The notes beneath the pieces were generated by a model, which saw only the letters and a list, made by a program, of their open reading frames with translations, was not told where the DNA came from and searched no databases. 64,000 bases of DNA from Actinoplanes sp. KI2 (GTDB lineage Bacteria; Actinomycetota; Actinomycetes; Mycobacteriales; Micromonosporaceae). Position 1 is the stretch's first letter. Every line of letters begins with the position of its first letter. Positions 51,530-60,273 of the stretch are shown piece by piece. The position numbers were made by a program, and so were the translations under genes. The stretch spans positions 1-64,000 of the forward strand of contig NZ_JAOSZE010000047.1 in assembly GCF_025630775.1 (NCBI RefSeq), written 5' to 3'.

Positions 51530-52333
51530 TCACCACGCGTCGCGTTGCGCGAGCGGCACGACGGCGACCGGGCACGGGGCCTCGGTGGCGACGGTGAGCG
51601 GCACGTCGCCGGTGCGGGCCCGGCCGATCACGCCGCGCCGCTTGTCGCCGACCACCAGCAGCCGGGCGCCCGCGGCCGCGTGGACGAGCTGGTCGCCGAC
51701 CGGGCCGGCGAGCACCGAGCAGCGGGTCGGCACCAGGGGATAGGCCCGGGTCCAGGGCGCGACCGCGTCGGCGAGCAGGCCGGCGGCGTCGCCCGGCGCC
51801 TGCCCGGAGACGTGCAGCGCGGCGACCGGCAGCCGGTTCTGCTCGGCGTAGGCGTATGCCATCTCGAGCGCGGCCCGGCTCGCTGGGCTGTCGTCCACCC
51901 CGGCTACGACGTGGCCCGCGTACGGGCTCGCCGGAACCCGGGCCGGCGGACGCACGACGACGATCGGGCAGTGTGCCTGGCGGACCACCCGGCGTACCGT
52001 CCGGCCGCCCTCGCCGTCCCCGATGACCAGCAGCCGCGCGCCCGCCGACGCGTCGGCCAGCTGCTCGGACGGCGAGCCGGCGCGGATCTTCAGAACGGTG
52101 CGTTCGTGGCCGAGGCGATCCCGCACGGTCGTGTAGGCGCGGGCCAGGGCCGGATCGACGACCTCGACCTCGGCCGGGGTGGGATCGTTGACGGTCCGGT
52201 CCAGCGGCGAGCCGGGTACGCAGACGTGCAGCAGGATCAGCCGCTCGCCGGTGTGGGCGGCGAACTCGGCGGCCCAGGTCAGGGCGCGCCAGCCACCGGC
52301 ACCGCCGACACCGGCGGCGATCGGGTGTCGCAT
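51530..52333 (-). CDS. Tandem universal stress protein
   Basis: This is a 267-aa protein with two Usp domains. Domain 1 begins IAAGVGGAGGWRALTWAAEFA and holds VIGDGEGGRTVRRVVRQAHCPIVVVR; domain 2 begins VVAGVDDSPASRAALEMAYAYAEQ and holds VVGDKRRGVIGRARTGDVPLTVATEAPCPVAVV. The ATP-binding GxxG-GS loop is degenerate in both domains, suggesting a non-ATP-binding Usp. It lies 17 bp after the next Usp gene and is probably co-transcribed with it. The ATG at 52331-52333 follows GGAGG. Confidence 0.87.
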   Translation of the reverse strand: MRHPIAAGVGGAGGWRALTWAAEFAAHTGERLILLHVCVPGSPLDRTVNDPTPAEVEVVDPALARAYTTVRDRLGHERTVLKIRAGSPSEQLADASAGARLLVIGDGEGGRTVRRVVRQAHCPIVVVRPPARVPASPYAGHVVAGVDDSPASRAALEMAYAYAEQNRLPVAALHVSGQAPGDAAGLLADAVAPWTRAYPLVPTRCSVLAGPVGDQLVHAAAGARLLVVGDKRRGVIGRARTGDVPLTVATEAPCPVAVVPLAQRDAW

Positions 52334-52350
52334 CGGGCGCCTCCGCGGGC

Positions 52351-52821
52351 TCAGCGCCGGGGCGCCGGCTCGGCGTCGGCGCGGTCCGGCGCCGGCATCG
52401 GGATGACGACGACCGGGCAGGTTGCCCTGCGGATGCACTCCTCGCTGACCGAGCCGAGCACGGTGTGCCGGACCCGGCTGTGCCCGTGGCTGCCGAGCAC
52501 CAGCAGGTCGGCCGAGCCGGCGGCCCGGGCCAGGGTCTCGCCCGGGCTTCCCTCGACCACCTCGGCGGCGATCGGCAGGTGTGAGCCGTGCCGGGCGACC
52601 AGCGCGTGGATTTCGTCGTCGAGCAGGCGCGTGGCTCGCTCCTTGGCCTCTTGCGGGTTGGCGGCGATGGCCGGCGTGTAGTCCAGGCCGTCCCACTGCC
52701 AGGCGGTGACGGCCTGCACGGCGCTCCCGCGGGTGTCCGCCTCGCGGACCGCCCACTCGAGGGCGCGTCGCCCGCCGTCCGAGCCGTCCACGCCGACGAC
52801 GATCAGATGCCGGCTGTTCAT
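52351..52821 (-). CDS. Universal stress protein, single domain
   Basis: This is a 156-aa protein: VVGVDGSDGGRRALEWAVREA at the N-terminus and VLGSHGHSRVRHTVLGSVSEECIRRATCPVVVIP at the C-terminus. The complete G-x2-G-x9-GS motif predicts ATP binding. It is first in a two-Usp operon from a DosR-like promoter that is divergent from the CBS-protein promoter. Confidence 0.93.
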   Translation of the reverse strand: MNSRHLIVVGVDGSDGGRRALEWAVREADTRGSAVQAVTAWQWDGLDYTPAIAANPQEAKERATRLLDDEIHALVARHGSHLPIAAEVVEGSPGETLARAAGSADLLVLGSHGHSRVRHTVLGSVSEECIRRATCPVVVIPMPAPDRADAEPAPRR

Positions 52822-52843
52822 GGCGTCTCCCTTCCTCGGTCTT

Positions 52844-52887
52844 ACCGTGCCCACCGCCGCCCCGCTCGGGTCAGGGCCGAAGGTCAC
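52844..52887 (-). promoter_or_regulatory. DosR-like box plus -10 for the two-Usp operon
   Basis: Minus-strand GTGACCTTCGGCCCT (52887-52873), a 23-bp spacer, then CACGGT (52849-52844). The ATG is at 52821. Confidence 0.7.
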
Positions 52888-52903
52888 CGGCGATGGGTAA
52901 GCC

Positions 52904-52946
52904 GGGCCCAATGGCCCTGACGTCCGGCGGCGACCGCTCCTAGCGT
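52904..52946 (+). promoter_or_regulatory. DosR-like box plus -10 for the CBS-Usp-DGAT operon
   Basis: GGGCCCAATGGCCCT at 52904-52918, a 22-bp spacer, then TAGCGT at 52941-52946. The ATG is at 52969 after GAGGGGAGG. Confidence 0.8.
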
Positions 52947-52968
52947 CGGTATTGAGGGGAGGTCCGCG

Positions 52969-53670
52969 ATGAAGGAGAGGCCCGTGATGAAGAACTGGAC
53001 GGTGGACGATGTGATGTCCACGAAGGTCATTTCCGTGGATCAGGGCGCCTCGTACCGCTCGGTGGTGGACACGCTGATCGAGAACCGGGTCAGCGCCGTG
53101 CCCGTGGTCGACCCGTTCCTGCGGGTCGTCGGCGTGGTGAGCGAGGCGGACCTGCTCCGAAAGATCGAGTACGCGGGCGACGAGGAGCCTCGCCTGTTCG
53201 AGGGCCGCCGGCGTCGCGGCGAACGCGACAAGGCGCGCGCCCGGACGGCGGCGAACCTGATGAGCGCACCGGCGGTGACCGCGCTGACCGGGACGTCGAT
53301 CGCGGCGGCCGCTCGCCGGATGGACGCCGACGGCGTGAAGCGGCTGCCGGTGGTCGACGACCTGGGGCGGCTGATCGGCATCGTGACGCGCGGCGACCTG
53401 TTGAAGGTGCACCTGCGCCCGGACGACGACATCCGCGCCGACATCGAGTCCGGCGTGCTGCACGGGCCGCTGGCCGCCGACGCGGTGACCGTGACGGTCG
53501 AGGACGGCGCGGTGACGCTGTCCGGCAAGGTCGAGGCGTGGTCCACGGGATACGAGGCTGCCCGGCTGACCCGGCAGGTCCCGGGTGTGGTCGAGGTGAT
53601 CGACGAGGTGGGCTTCGAGGTCGACGACCGCTTCGTCTACGCGCCCGGCACGGCCTACGGCGCCGCCTGA
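52969..53670 (+). CDS. CBS-pair and BON domain protein
   Basis: This is a 233-aa protein. Two CBS motifs (about residues 10-65 and 93-148; VDDVMSTKVISVDQGASYRS, VSAVPVVDPFLRVVGVVSEADLL, then NLMSAPAVTALTGTSIAAAA, VKRLPVVDDLGRLIGIVTRGDLL) form a Bateman module that can bind adenine nucleotides. A C-terminal BON domain follows (about 152-215; VTVEDGAVTLSGKVE). Such proteins occur in mycobacterial hypoxia regulons (Hrp1-like CBS proteins). It is probably an energy or nucleotide sensor in the resting cell. It heads an operon with a Usp and a WS/DGAT. Confidence 0.92.
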   Translation: MKERPVMKNWTVDDVMSTKVISVDQGASYRSVVDTLIENRVSAVPVVDPFLRVVGVVSEADLLRKIEYAGDEEPRLFEGRRRRGERDKARARTAANLMSAPAVTALTGTSIAAAARRMDADGVKRLPVVDDLGRLIGIVTRGDLLKVHLRPDDDIRADIESGVLHGPLAADAVTVTVEDGAVTLSGKVEAWSTGYEAARLTRQVPGVVEVIDEVGFEVDDRFVYAPGTAYGAA

Positions 53671-53686
53671 GCGGAGGGAGGCTGCG

Positions 53687-54115
53687 ATGAATGACACGGA
53701 CGTCGTGGTCGGTGTCGACGGCTCGCCGTCGTCCAAGGCCGCGCTGCGCTGGGCCCTCGACCAGGCCCGCTTGACCAAGGCCCGGCTGCGGGCCGTCATC
53801 GCGTGGGAGGTTCCGACGTTCACCGGCTGGGGCGCCGGGGCGCACCAGGACTTCGGCGCCGCGGCCGGCAAGCTGCTCGGCGAGTCGGTCCGGGAGGCCC
53901 TCGGGTATGACCCGCCGCCGGACGTCGAGGTGCTGGAGGTCGTGCTGCCCGGGCATCCCGCGCAGGTGCTGATCGATCAGTCGGCGCACGCCGCGTTGCT
54001 GGTCGTCGGCTCCCGCGGGCACGGTGGCTTCGCCGGCACGCTGCTCGGCTCGGTGAGCCAGCTCTGCCTCCAGCACGCGCATTGTCCGGTGCTGGTCGTG
54101 CGCGGCAAGCGCTGA
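53687..54115 (+). CDS. Universal stress protein, single domain
   Basis: This is a 142-aa protein with VVVGVDGSPSSKAALRWALDQA and VVGSRGHGGFAGTLLGSVSQLCLQHAHCPVLVVRGKR, a complete ATP-binding Usp. It is 16 bp after the CBS-BON gene and 7 bp before the WS/DGAT gene. Confidence 0.95.
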   Translation: MNDTDVVVGVDGSPSSKAALRWALDQARLTKARLRAVIAWEVPTFTGWGAGAHQDFGAAAGKLLGESVREALGYDPPPDVEVLEVVLPGHPAQVLIDQSAHAALLVVGSRGHGGFAGTLLGSVSQLCLQHAHCPVLVVRGKR

Positions 54116-54122
54116 GCTCACG

Positions 54123-55469
54123 ATGACCGCGCCGCCGCGGATCGAGCGGGCCGGCGACGCCGACCTCGCCTTCCTGGCGATGGACCGGGGACCGGTCCCG
54201 GAGCATCTCGGCGTCGTGCTGGTCCTCGACCGGCCGCTGACCCCGGCGGCGTGTGCCCGCCTGCTCGGCGACCGCGCCGGGCGGGTGCCGAGGCTGCGGC
54301 AGCGGCTGGTGCGGACGCCACCCGGTTGCGGGGCGCCGATCTGGGCGGACGACGAGACGTTCGACCCGTGGCGGCATCTCGAGATCACCGGCTGCCCGGC
54401 GCCCGGCGACGACCGGGCTCTGGTCGACGCCGTCCTGCCGTGGGTGATGCGTCCGCTGCCGCGGGACCGCCCGCTGTGGCGGGCGGTGCTGATCGGCGGG
54501 CTGCCGGGCGGCCGCTGTGCGCTCGCGCTGATCGCCCACCACGCGATCAGCGACGGCCTGGGCGGGCTGGCGGTGCTCGGTCTGCTCGCGGACGGCGCCG
54601 CCCCGGCGGCCGTGGCCCCGGCGTTGCCCCGGGCGGGCACGCGGGCCCTGGCCGCCGACGCCTGGCGGTCCCGGTTCGCCGGGTTGCGGTCGGCGCCGGA
54701 CCGGGCGCGGCGGCTGCGGACCGCGATGGCCGCCGGCGGGGGCGTTCATCCCGTACGCGTGCAGGCGTGCTCGTTGGTGCGGGTGACCGGTGCCCGCCGC
54801 CGGGCGGTGGTGGTCCGCGCGCCCCTGTCCGCGCTGCGGGAGTCGGCGCACCGCCACGACGGCGGGGTGAACGCGGCACTGCTGGTGGCCGTGTCGACGG
54901 CCGTGGGCCGGCTGCTGGAGCGGCGCGGCGAGACGATCGGGGCGGTGGCGATCGCCGTTCCGGTGGGCACGCCACGCGCCCCGGGCACGGCTGCGGGCAA
55001 TGCGGTCAGCCCGCTCGTCGTGCGGGTCCCGACCGCCGGCCCGTGGGCGCAGCGCCTCACCCGGGTCGCCGCGGACGTCCGGCGCCGCCGTGCCGCGGCC
55101 GCCGGCCCCGCGCCGATCACCGTTGCGGGCGGGGCGTTCCGGCTGTTCTCGGCGCTGGGCGGATACCGGTGGTACATGACCCACCAGCGCCGCCTGCACA
55201 CGCTGGTCAGCCACGTCCGGGGTCCCGCCGGGCCGGTACGTCTCGGCGGCGCGGTGGTGCGCGACATGATTCCGCTGGTGACCGGCGGCGCGTCCAACGT
55301 GACGGTGCTGTTCCTGGCTCTCGCGTACCTGGACACGCTGACCGTGACCGTCATCGCCGACCCGGACCGGTGCCCGGACCTGGACCTGCTGGCCCGGCTG
55401 CTCGCCGACGAGCTGACCGCGCTCAGCCGGGTGACCATCGGCCCGTCCGAACAGGACCTGCCGCCCTGA
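54123..55469 (+). CDS. WS/DGAT-family O-acyltransferase
   Basis: This is a 448-aa protein with the intact catalytic motif HHAISDG near residue 140, preceded by PLPRDRPLWRAVLIGGLPGG. The later conserved blocks NAVSPLVVRVPT and LVSHVRGPAGPVRL are present, the second matching the NVPGP-type region of the family. It transfers acyl-CoA chains to diacylglycerol or fatty alcohol. It lies third in a stress operon, recalling DosR-controlled tgs1 (Rv3130c) of M. tuberculosis. Confidence 0.9.
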   Translation: MTAPPRIERAGDADLAFLAMDRGPVPEHLGVVLVLDRPLTPAACARLLGDRAGRVPRLRQRLVRTPPGCGAPIWADDETFDPWRHLEITGCPAPGDDRALVDAVLPWVMRPLPRDRPLWRAVLIGGLPGGRCALALIAHHAISDGLGGLAVLGLLADGAAPAAVAPALPRAGTRALAADAWRSRFAGLRSAPDRARRLRTAMAAGGGVHPVRVQACSLVRVTGARRRAVVVRAPLSALRESAHRHDGGVNAALLVAVSTAVGRLLERRGETIGAVAIAVPVGTPRAPGTAAGNAVSPLVVRVPTAGPWAQRLTRVAADVRRRRAAAAGPAPITVAGGAFRLFSALGGYRWYMTHQRRLHTLVSHVRGPAGPVRLGGAVVRDMIPLVTGGASNVTVLFLALAYLDTLTVTVIADPDRCPDLDLLARLLADELTALSRVTIGPSEQDLPP

Positions 55470-55524
55470 CCCGGCAAGGCCACCCGGCCGGACGATCGAG
55501 GGGAGACCTGAGAAGGGAGCGGTC

Positions 55525-56394
55525 ATGAAGGTCAATGCCATCATCGTCGGCGCTGATGGCACCGACAACAGCAAGGCGGCGGTGCGGTGGGCGGCGCGCG
55601 AGGCGCAGCGGCAGGGCCTGCCGTTGCGGGTCACGCACGTCTACGACTGGGAGTGGCGCGAGGCCCGGTACGACTCGAGCAACGTCTACCTGGACGACGC
55701 GCGGCGGCACGCCGAGGGCGTCACGGCCACCGCGGTGCACGAGGCACGGGTGGCGGCGCCGAAGGTGGCGGTCGAGGGCGATCCGGTGATCGGTCACCCG
55801 GCGGCGCGGTTGCTCGCCGAGACCGAGCACGGGCAGTTGACTGTCCTCGGCAGCCGGGGCCGCGGCGGGTTCGCCAGCCTGCTGCTGGGCTCGGTGAGCC
55901 AGCGGGTGGCGACCCACGCGGCGACGCCGGTCGTGGTGGTGCGCGGTCGTGGTGACGTCACCGAGGGCCCGGTCGTGGCCGGGGTGGACGACTCGCCGAC
56001 CGCGGAGGAGGTGCTGGCGACGGCGTTCGACGCGGCCGCCAAGCGCGGGTGCGAACTCGAGGTCGTACGGTCGTATCTGCCGGTCGTCCCGCTGTGGATG
56101 GACAAGAGGGCGGACGCCGACGCCGTCGCGCCGGACGCCGACCAGCAGGAGCTGGCGAAGCTGGAGGCCCAGCTGGCGCCGTGGCGGGAGAAGTACCCCG
56201 ACGTTCCGGTCGAGGTCCTGCTCACCCACCACGGAATCGCCGGCGAGCTGGTCGCCGCCTCCCGCCGCGCCCAGCTGGTGGTCGTCGGCAGTCGCGGGCA
56301 CGGTGTCATCACCGGGACCATGCTGGGCTCGACCGGCCTGCAGTTGCTGCACCACGCCGACTGCCCGGTCCACATCGTCCGGCCCAAGCACTGA
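55525..56394 (+). CDS. Tandem universal stress protein
   Basis: This is a 289-aa protein with two Usp domains. Domain 1: IIVGADGTDNSKAAVRWAAREA and VLGSRGRGGFASLLLGSVSQRVATHAATPVVVV. Domain 2: VVAGVDDSPTAEEVLATAFDAA and VVGSRGHGVITGTMLGSTGLQLLHHADCPVHIVRP. Both have the ATP loop. The ATG follows AGGGAG at 55515-55520. The 55-bp gap to the DGAT gene contains no DosR-like promoter, so it is probably read from the same transcript. Confidence 0.93.
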   Translation: MKVNAIIVGADGTDNSKAAVRWAAREAQRQGLPLRVTHVYDWEWREARYDSSNVYLDDARRHAEGVTATAVHEARVAAPKVAVEGDPVIGHPAARLLAETEHGQLTVLGSRGRGGFASLLLGSVSQRVATHAATPVVVVRGRGDVTEGPVVAGVDDSPTAEEVLATAFDAAAKRGCELEVVRSYLPVVPLWMDKRADADAVAPDADQQELAKLEAQLAPWREKYPDVPVEVLLTHHGIAGELVAASRRAQLVVVGSRGHGVITGTMLGSTGLQLLHHADCPVHIVRPKH

Positions 56395-56411
56395 CCGCGT
56401 ACGGAAATACC

Positions 56412-56442
56412 GGCCGCCGCCCGCGAACCGCGGACGGCGGCC
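56412..56442. terminator. Bidirectional stem-loop between usp and WS/DGAT genes
   Basis: GGCCGCCG-CCGCG and its complement form a 13-bp stem with one mismatch and a 3-nt loop, followed by TCTTT on the plus strand. It separates two convergent genes. Confidence 0.75.
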
Positions 56443-56446
56443 TCTT

Positions 56447-57892
56447 TCAGACGAGCTCTTTCTTCCCGGCCTTGCCGGCGGCACTGCGCCGCGGGCGCCG
56501 GGTCGCGGCGCGCGATGCCACCGGACCCATGCGGCGAATCTCGTCCACGACGGCCGCGGCGAACTCGGCGGCCTCGGGCACCGCGGAGAAGTCGGTGGTG
56601 ACGCCGAACGCGGCCGTCCCGCCGTAGGTCAGCACGGCGACGCCCACCCGCATCCGCTCGGCGATCGGCACGTACGGCAGGATCTCCCGGATCGGCCGGC
56701 CGAGGATGTAGAGCTGCTTCGGCGGGCCGGGCACGTTGGTGGTGACCGTCGCGATGCCCCGGTTCGGCAGGCTCAGGGCCGTGCGGGTGAGAAACGAGAC
56801 CATCGCGTACGGCTGCAGCCCGGCGAGGTCGAGCAGGGCGACACCGGCCTCCACCTCGCGCCGCTCGCGCAGCTCCGCGATCCGCTCGTGCACCGCGCGC
56901 AGCCGCCCGGCCGGGTCGTCGATCTCGATCGGCAGGTCGAGCAGCAGCGAGGCGATCCGGTTGTCGAACACGTGCCGGGCGTCCTCGTGCCGCACGTTGA
57001 CCGGCACCAGCGTGCGGATCGCGCCGGGCTCGGGCCGCTCGCCGCGGGCCAGCAGGGTACGGCGGAACGCGCCGGCGACCGCGGCGAGGTAGACGTCGTT
57101 GACGGTGACCTCGTGCCGGGCGGCGACCGCCTTGATCTCGGACAGCGGTGTCCGGCTCACGGCGTAGCGGCGGGCCCGGCTCAGCGGCCCGGCCAGCGAG
57201 GTCGGCGGGGCCGGGAGGAACGCCTCGGCGAGCGCGGTCGTGCCCCGGGCGAGCCGGCCCAGCAGGGAGGTGGTCCGGTCCGGGTCGCCGATCGCCGCGG
57301 CGAGCAGGCGGGCCTGTTCGAACGGCATCCGGGCGAGGCGGCCGAGGGCGTCCAGGGCGAGATCGAGGTCGTTGGTGCCCGGCTCGGGCCGCCAGTCGTC
57401 CGGGACCGGCGGGCGCGGCTGCGGCCCGGCATCGCAGATCAGCCGGTACAGCTCGTTGCCGGTGACCCCGTCGAGCATGCAGTGGTGCACCTTGGACAGC
57501 AGCGCCCAGCGGCCGCCGGACAGCCCCTCGATCAGCCAGTCCTCCCACAGTGGACGGTCGCGGTCGAGGCGCTGGGACATCACCCGGCCGATCAGCCGCT
57601 CGAGCGCCGCGTCGTCGCCGGGCGCAGTCAACGCCGTACGCCGCAGGTGGAAGTCGAGGTCGAAATCGGGGTCGTCGACCCACCGCGGGCAGCCGAGATT
57701 GAACGGCACCCGGCGCACCTTCTGCCGGTAGCGGGGGACGAGCGCCAAACGGCCGCGGATCGCCTCGGCGAACTCCGCCTGGCTCGGGGCCGGCCCGTCG
57801 AGCACGGCCACCGACGAGATGGCGAGGGACGCGTGCGGGTCCTCGTCCTCGACGTCGAGAAAGGATGCGTCCAGCGGGCTCAGGTAGTCCAC
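56447..57892 (-). CDS. WS/DGAT-family O-acyltransferase (wax ester synthase type)
   Basis: This is a 481-aa full-length member. It has the N-terminal LSPLDASFLDVED, PLWEDWLIEGLSGGRWALLSK, the catalytic HHCMLDG near residue 139, NVRHEDARHVFDNRIASL and VTTNVPGPPKQLYILGRPI. All conserved residues are intact, so it is probably an active triacylglycerol or wax ester synthase. The GTG start (57890-57892) follows GGGAGG. It is divergent from the hydrolase gene; a weak -10 (GAGGGT, 57934-57929) stands 23 bp from the same DosR-like box. Confidence 0.94.
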   Translation of the reverse strand: MDYLSPLDASFLDVEDEDPHASLAISSVAVLDGPAPSQAEFAEAIRGRLALVPRYRQKVRRVPFNLGCPRWVDDPDFDLDFHLRRTALTAPGDDAALERLIGRVMSQRLDRDRPLWEDWLIEGLSGGRWALLSKVHHCMLDGVTGNELYRLICDAGPQPRPPVPDDWRPEPGTNDLDLALDALGRLARMPFEQARLLAAAIGDPDRTTSLLGRLARGTTALAEAFLPAPPTSLAGPLSRARRYAVSRTPLSEIKAVAARHEVTVNDVYLAAVAGAFRRTLLARGERPEPGAIRTLVPVNVRHEDARHVFDNRIASLLLDLPIEIDDPAGRLRAVHERIAELRERREVEAGVALLDLAGLQPYAMVSFLTRTALSLPNRGIATVTTNVPGPPKQLYILGRPIREILPYVPIAERMRVGVAVLTYGGTAAFGVTTDFSAVPEAAEFAAAVVDEIRRMGPVASRAATRRPRRSAAGKAGKKELV

Positions 57893-57957
57893 GATGCCTC
57901 CCCGGTCGGGACCTGGTCACCTACCTTCACCCTCGATCCGCGGAGGTCTGGTCGCCA

Positions 57958-58001
57958 GGGTCCTCCGGCCCGTTCCGGTCCGGCTTCCGGCAGGTCACGC
58001 T
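57958..58001 (+). promoter_or_regulatory. DosR-like box plus -10, leaderless arrangement
   Basis: GGGTCCTCCGGCCCG at 57958-57972, a 23-bp spacer, then CACGCT at 57996-58001. The ATG at 58008 sits at the expected +1. The box is nearly palindromic and may also serve the divergent WS/DGAT. Confidence 0.7.
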
Positions 58002-58007
58002 GGAAGC

Positions 58008-58886
58008 ATGAGCACGAGCACGGCGCGACACGGCGAGATCTCCCTGGCGTACGGGACGGAAGGGTCCCCGCAGGGCGAGCCCCTTCTGTTGATCATGGGT
58101 CTTGGGTTGTCGATGGACTTCTGGCCGGAACGGTTCCGCGCGTTGCTGGTGGAGCGGGGCTTCCGGGTGGCCCGGTTCGACAATCGCGACGTCGGCCGCT
58201 CCACCCACCTGACCGGGCTGGGCGCTCCCTCCGCCCTGTCGCTGCTCACCCGCCGTCCGCCGGGTTACACCCTGGGTGACATGGCGGACGACGCGGTGGC
58301 CGTGCTCGACGCGCTCGGCTGGGACAGCGCGCACGTGGTCGGTGTCTCGTTGGGCGGCATGATCGCGCAGACCCTCGCCGTCCGCCATCCCGCCCGGGTA
58401 CGCAGCCTGACCAGCATCTCGTCCACCCTGTCGCCGCGGATCGGCCGGCCCCTGCCGCACGTCCTGCCGCTGCTGCTGGCCGGCCCGGTGCGGGACCGCG
58501 ACGCGGCGGCCGAGCGGATGATCCGGGTCTTCCGGCTGATCGGCTCGCCGGCCTACCCGCTGCCGGACGCGGAGATCCGGGCCGCGGCGGCCCGCTCCTA
58601 CGACGAGGCGCATGACCCGGACGGCGTCCGCCGGCAGCTGGCCGCGATCGTCTCCGCCGCGGACCGGCGCCCGATGCTGCGCCGGCTGCGGCTGCCCGCC
58701 CTGGTCGTGCACGGCGACGCCGACCCGCTGGTCCGGCCGTCCGGCGGGCGCGCCACGGCCCGGGCGCTGGCCGGGGCGAAGCTGGTGATCTATCCCGGCA
58801 TGGGCCACGACCTGCCGGCCGCGCTCCAACCGGACATCGCCGACGAGATCGCGGCGCTGGCCCGGCGGTGGTCGCCGGCCCGCTGA
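58008..58886 (+). CDS. Alpha/beta hydrolase
   Basis: This is a 292-aa alpha/beta-hydrolase. It has an oxyanion-region LLLIMGLGLSM, RFDNRDVGRST, the nucleophile elbow GVSLGGM (Ser), the acid in VVHGDADPLV and the His in GMGHDLP. It probably acts on a small ester, lactone or acyl thioester. No ribosome site is visible before the ATG, which matches the predicted leaderless transcript. It lies beside a patatin-like lipase and a WS/DGAT, suggesting lipid turnover. Confidence 0.9.
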   Translation: MSTSTARHGEISLAYGTEGSPQGEPLLLIMGLGLSMDFWPERFRALLVERGFRVARFDNRDVGRSTHLTGLGAPSALSLLTRRPPGYTLGDMADDAVAVLDALGWDSAHVVGVSLGGMIAQTLAVRHPARVRSLTSISSTLSPRIGRPLPHVLPLLLAGPVRDRDAAAERMIRVFRLIGSPAYPLPDAEIRAAAARSYDEAHDPDGVRRQLAAIVSAADRRPMLRRLRLPALVVHGDADPLVRPSGGRATARALAGAKLVIYPGMGHDLPAALQPDIADEIAALARRWSPAR

Positions 58887-58938
58887 TCGTGGCACCATGT
58901 GCCTCAGGCCACTGTGGCCTGCTGCGAGGTGGTACGAC

Positions 58939-59895
58939 ATGGCGGGCGGTAAACGCTTCGGCCTGGTGCTGGGCGCGGGCGGCACGCTCGGGGCGGCCTG
59001 GACGATCGGCGGTCTGGCCGCCGTCGAGGAGCGGATCGGCCGTCCGCTGGCCGAGGTCGACATGATCGTCGGCACCAGCGCGGGCAGCATCGTGGCGGCC
59101 GCGCTGCGGCACGGGTTCACCCCGGCCGAACTGGTCGCCCACCAGCTCGGCGAGGGCACCGAGCACCTGCCCGGCGCGAGTGAGTTCGAGTCTGACTCCG
59201 GCCGCCTGCCGCCGACGCCGAGGCTGCGGCTGGGTTCGGCCCGCCTGCTGGCGACCGCTGCGCTCGCTCCGCACAGCGTCCACCCCATCGTGCTGGCCAG
59301 CGCCTTCCTGCCGGTGGGCCGGTCCGAGCACCACACGCTACGGCGATACGTCGCAACCCTGGTCGCCGACGATCCCACGCACTGGCCCGAGCGGGACACC
59401 TGGATCGTCGCCGTCGACTACGAATGCGGCCGGCGGGCCGTCTTCGGCCGCCGCGGCGAGCTCCCCGCCTCGCTGCCGGACGCGGTCGTCGCCTCCTGCT
59501 CGATTCCCGGCTGGCACCAGCCGACCAGAATCGGCGACCGCCGGTACGTCGACGGCGGGGTCCGCTCGGCGGCCTCCCTCGATCTGCTGCACGACCAGGG
59601 GCTCGACGAGATATTTGTGCTGGCCCCGATGGCCAGCCGGCACACCGACCGACCGGTGCGCCCGTCCTGGCGCGCCGAGCGGGCGATGCGCCAGGCCTTC
59701 GCGGCCCAGCTCGACCGGGAACGGTGCAAGGTCGAGCGGGCCGGCACCCCGGTCACGGTGGTCATGCCCGGTCCGGCCGACCTGGCGGCGATCGGGCTCA
59801 ACCTGATGGACGGCCGGCGCCGGGCCGAGGTGCTGCGGACCGCGCAGGTCACCGTCGCCGCGGCGCTGCGGCGCGACGTCCCGGCGGCGGCCTGA
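58939..59895 (+). CDS. Patatin-like phospholipase
   Basis: This is a 318-aa protein. It has the patatin oxyanion motif GAGGTLGAAW, the nucleophile GTSAGS (Ser) and the catalytic DGG in RYVDGGVRSA, forming a Ser-Asp dyad. It hydrolyses acyl esters of phospholipids or stored lipids. The ATG at 58939 with GAGGTGG upstream is preferred over the earlier in-frame ATG at 58897, which overlaps non-conserved sequence. The XRE regulator follows 3 bp later. Confidence 0.92.
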   Translation: MAGGKRFGLVLGAGGTLGAAWTIGGLAAVEERIGRPLAEVDMIVGTSAGSIVAAALRHGFTPAELVAHQLGEGTEHLPGASEFESDSGRLPPTPRLRLGSARLLATAALAPHSVHPIVLASAFLPVGRSEHHTLRRYVATLVADDPTHWPERDTWIVAVDYECGRRAVFGRRGELPASLPDAVVASCSIPGWHQPTRIGDRRYVDGGVRSAASLDLLHDQGLDEIFVLAPMASRHTDRPVRPSWRAERAMRQAFAAQLDRERCKVERAGTPVTVVMPGPADLAAIGLNLMDGRRRAEVLRTAQVTVAAALRRDVPAAA

Positions 59896-59898
59896 CCG

Positions 59899-60249
59899 GT
59901 GTCCTCCGTGCAGCCGGGCCTCGGCGAGATCATCCGCCGCCGGCGGGAGCTGGCCGAGGTGCCGATCCGCCGGTTCGCCTCGATGGTCGGGATCTCCGGT
60001 CCGTACCTGTCGCAGATCGAGCGTGGCCTGCGGGCGCCGTCCGATCGGGTGCTGCAGGCGATCGCCGGCTCGCTGCGGACCACCGCGGACGCGCTGCGCA
60101 GCGAAGCCGGGCCGGAGTGGGACCCGCCGCCGGCCGTGCTCGCCGCGATCGCCGCGGACCCGCGGCTCAGCGCGCGGCAGCGGCAGGCCTTGACCGAGGT
60201 CTACCTGGCCTTCGTCGCCACCGCGGACGTTGATCGGCCCAGGGGCTGA
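59899..60249 (+). CDS. XRE-family transcriptional regulator
   Basis: This is a 116-aa protein, GTG start. The helix-turn-helix spans about residues 8-62: LGEIIRRRRELAEVPIRRFA and MVGISGPYLSQIERGLRAPS. A short C-terminal extension (ARQRQALTEVYLAFV) may dimerise. It is followed by a bidirectional terminator and then, on the other strand, a phasin-like gene whose promoter contains GTTAGC repeats; regulator and target are probably paired. Confidence 0.88.
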   Translation: MSSVQPGLGEIIRRRRELAEVPIRRFASMVGISGPYLSQIERGLRAPSDRVLQAIAGSLRTTADALRSEAGPEWDPPPAVLAAIAADPRLSARQRQALTEVYLAFVATADVDRPRG

Positions 60250-60263
60250 GCCCCCGGGCCGAT
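60233..60263. terminator. Bidirectional stem-loop between XRE and phasin-like genes
   Basis: ATCGGCCC at 60233-60240 pairs with GGGCCGAT at 60256-60263, and GGGGC/GCCCC pair inside, with a 3-nt loop. It overlaps the XRE stop and lies just before the convergent gene's stop. Confidence 0.75.
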
Positions 60264-60273
60264 TCGTGGTGGA

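Noticed and set aside
55430-55444. Box-like GTGACCATCGGCCCG near the end of the 54123 WS/DGAT gene
   Set aside because: It lies inside coding sequence and has no suitable -10 at the standard spacing.
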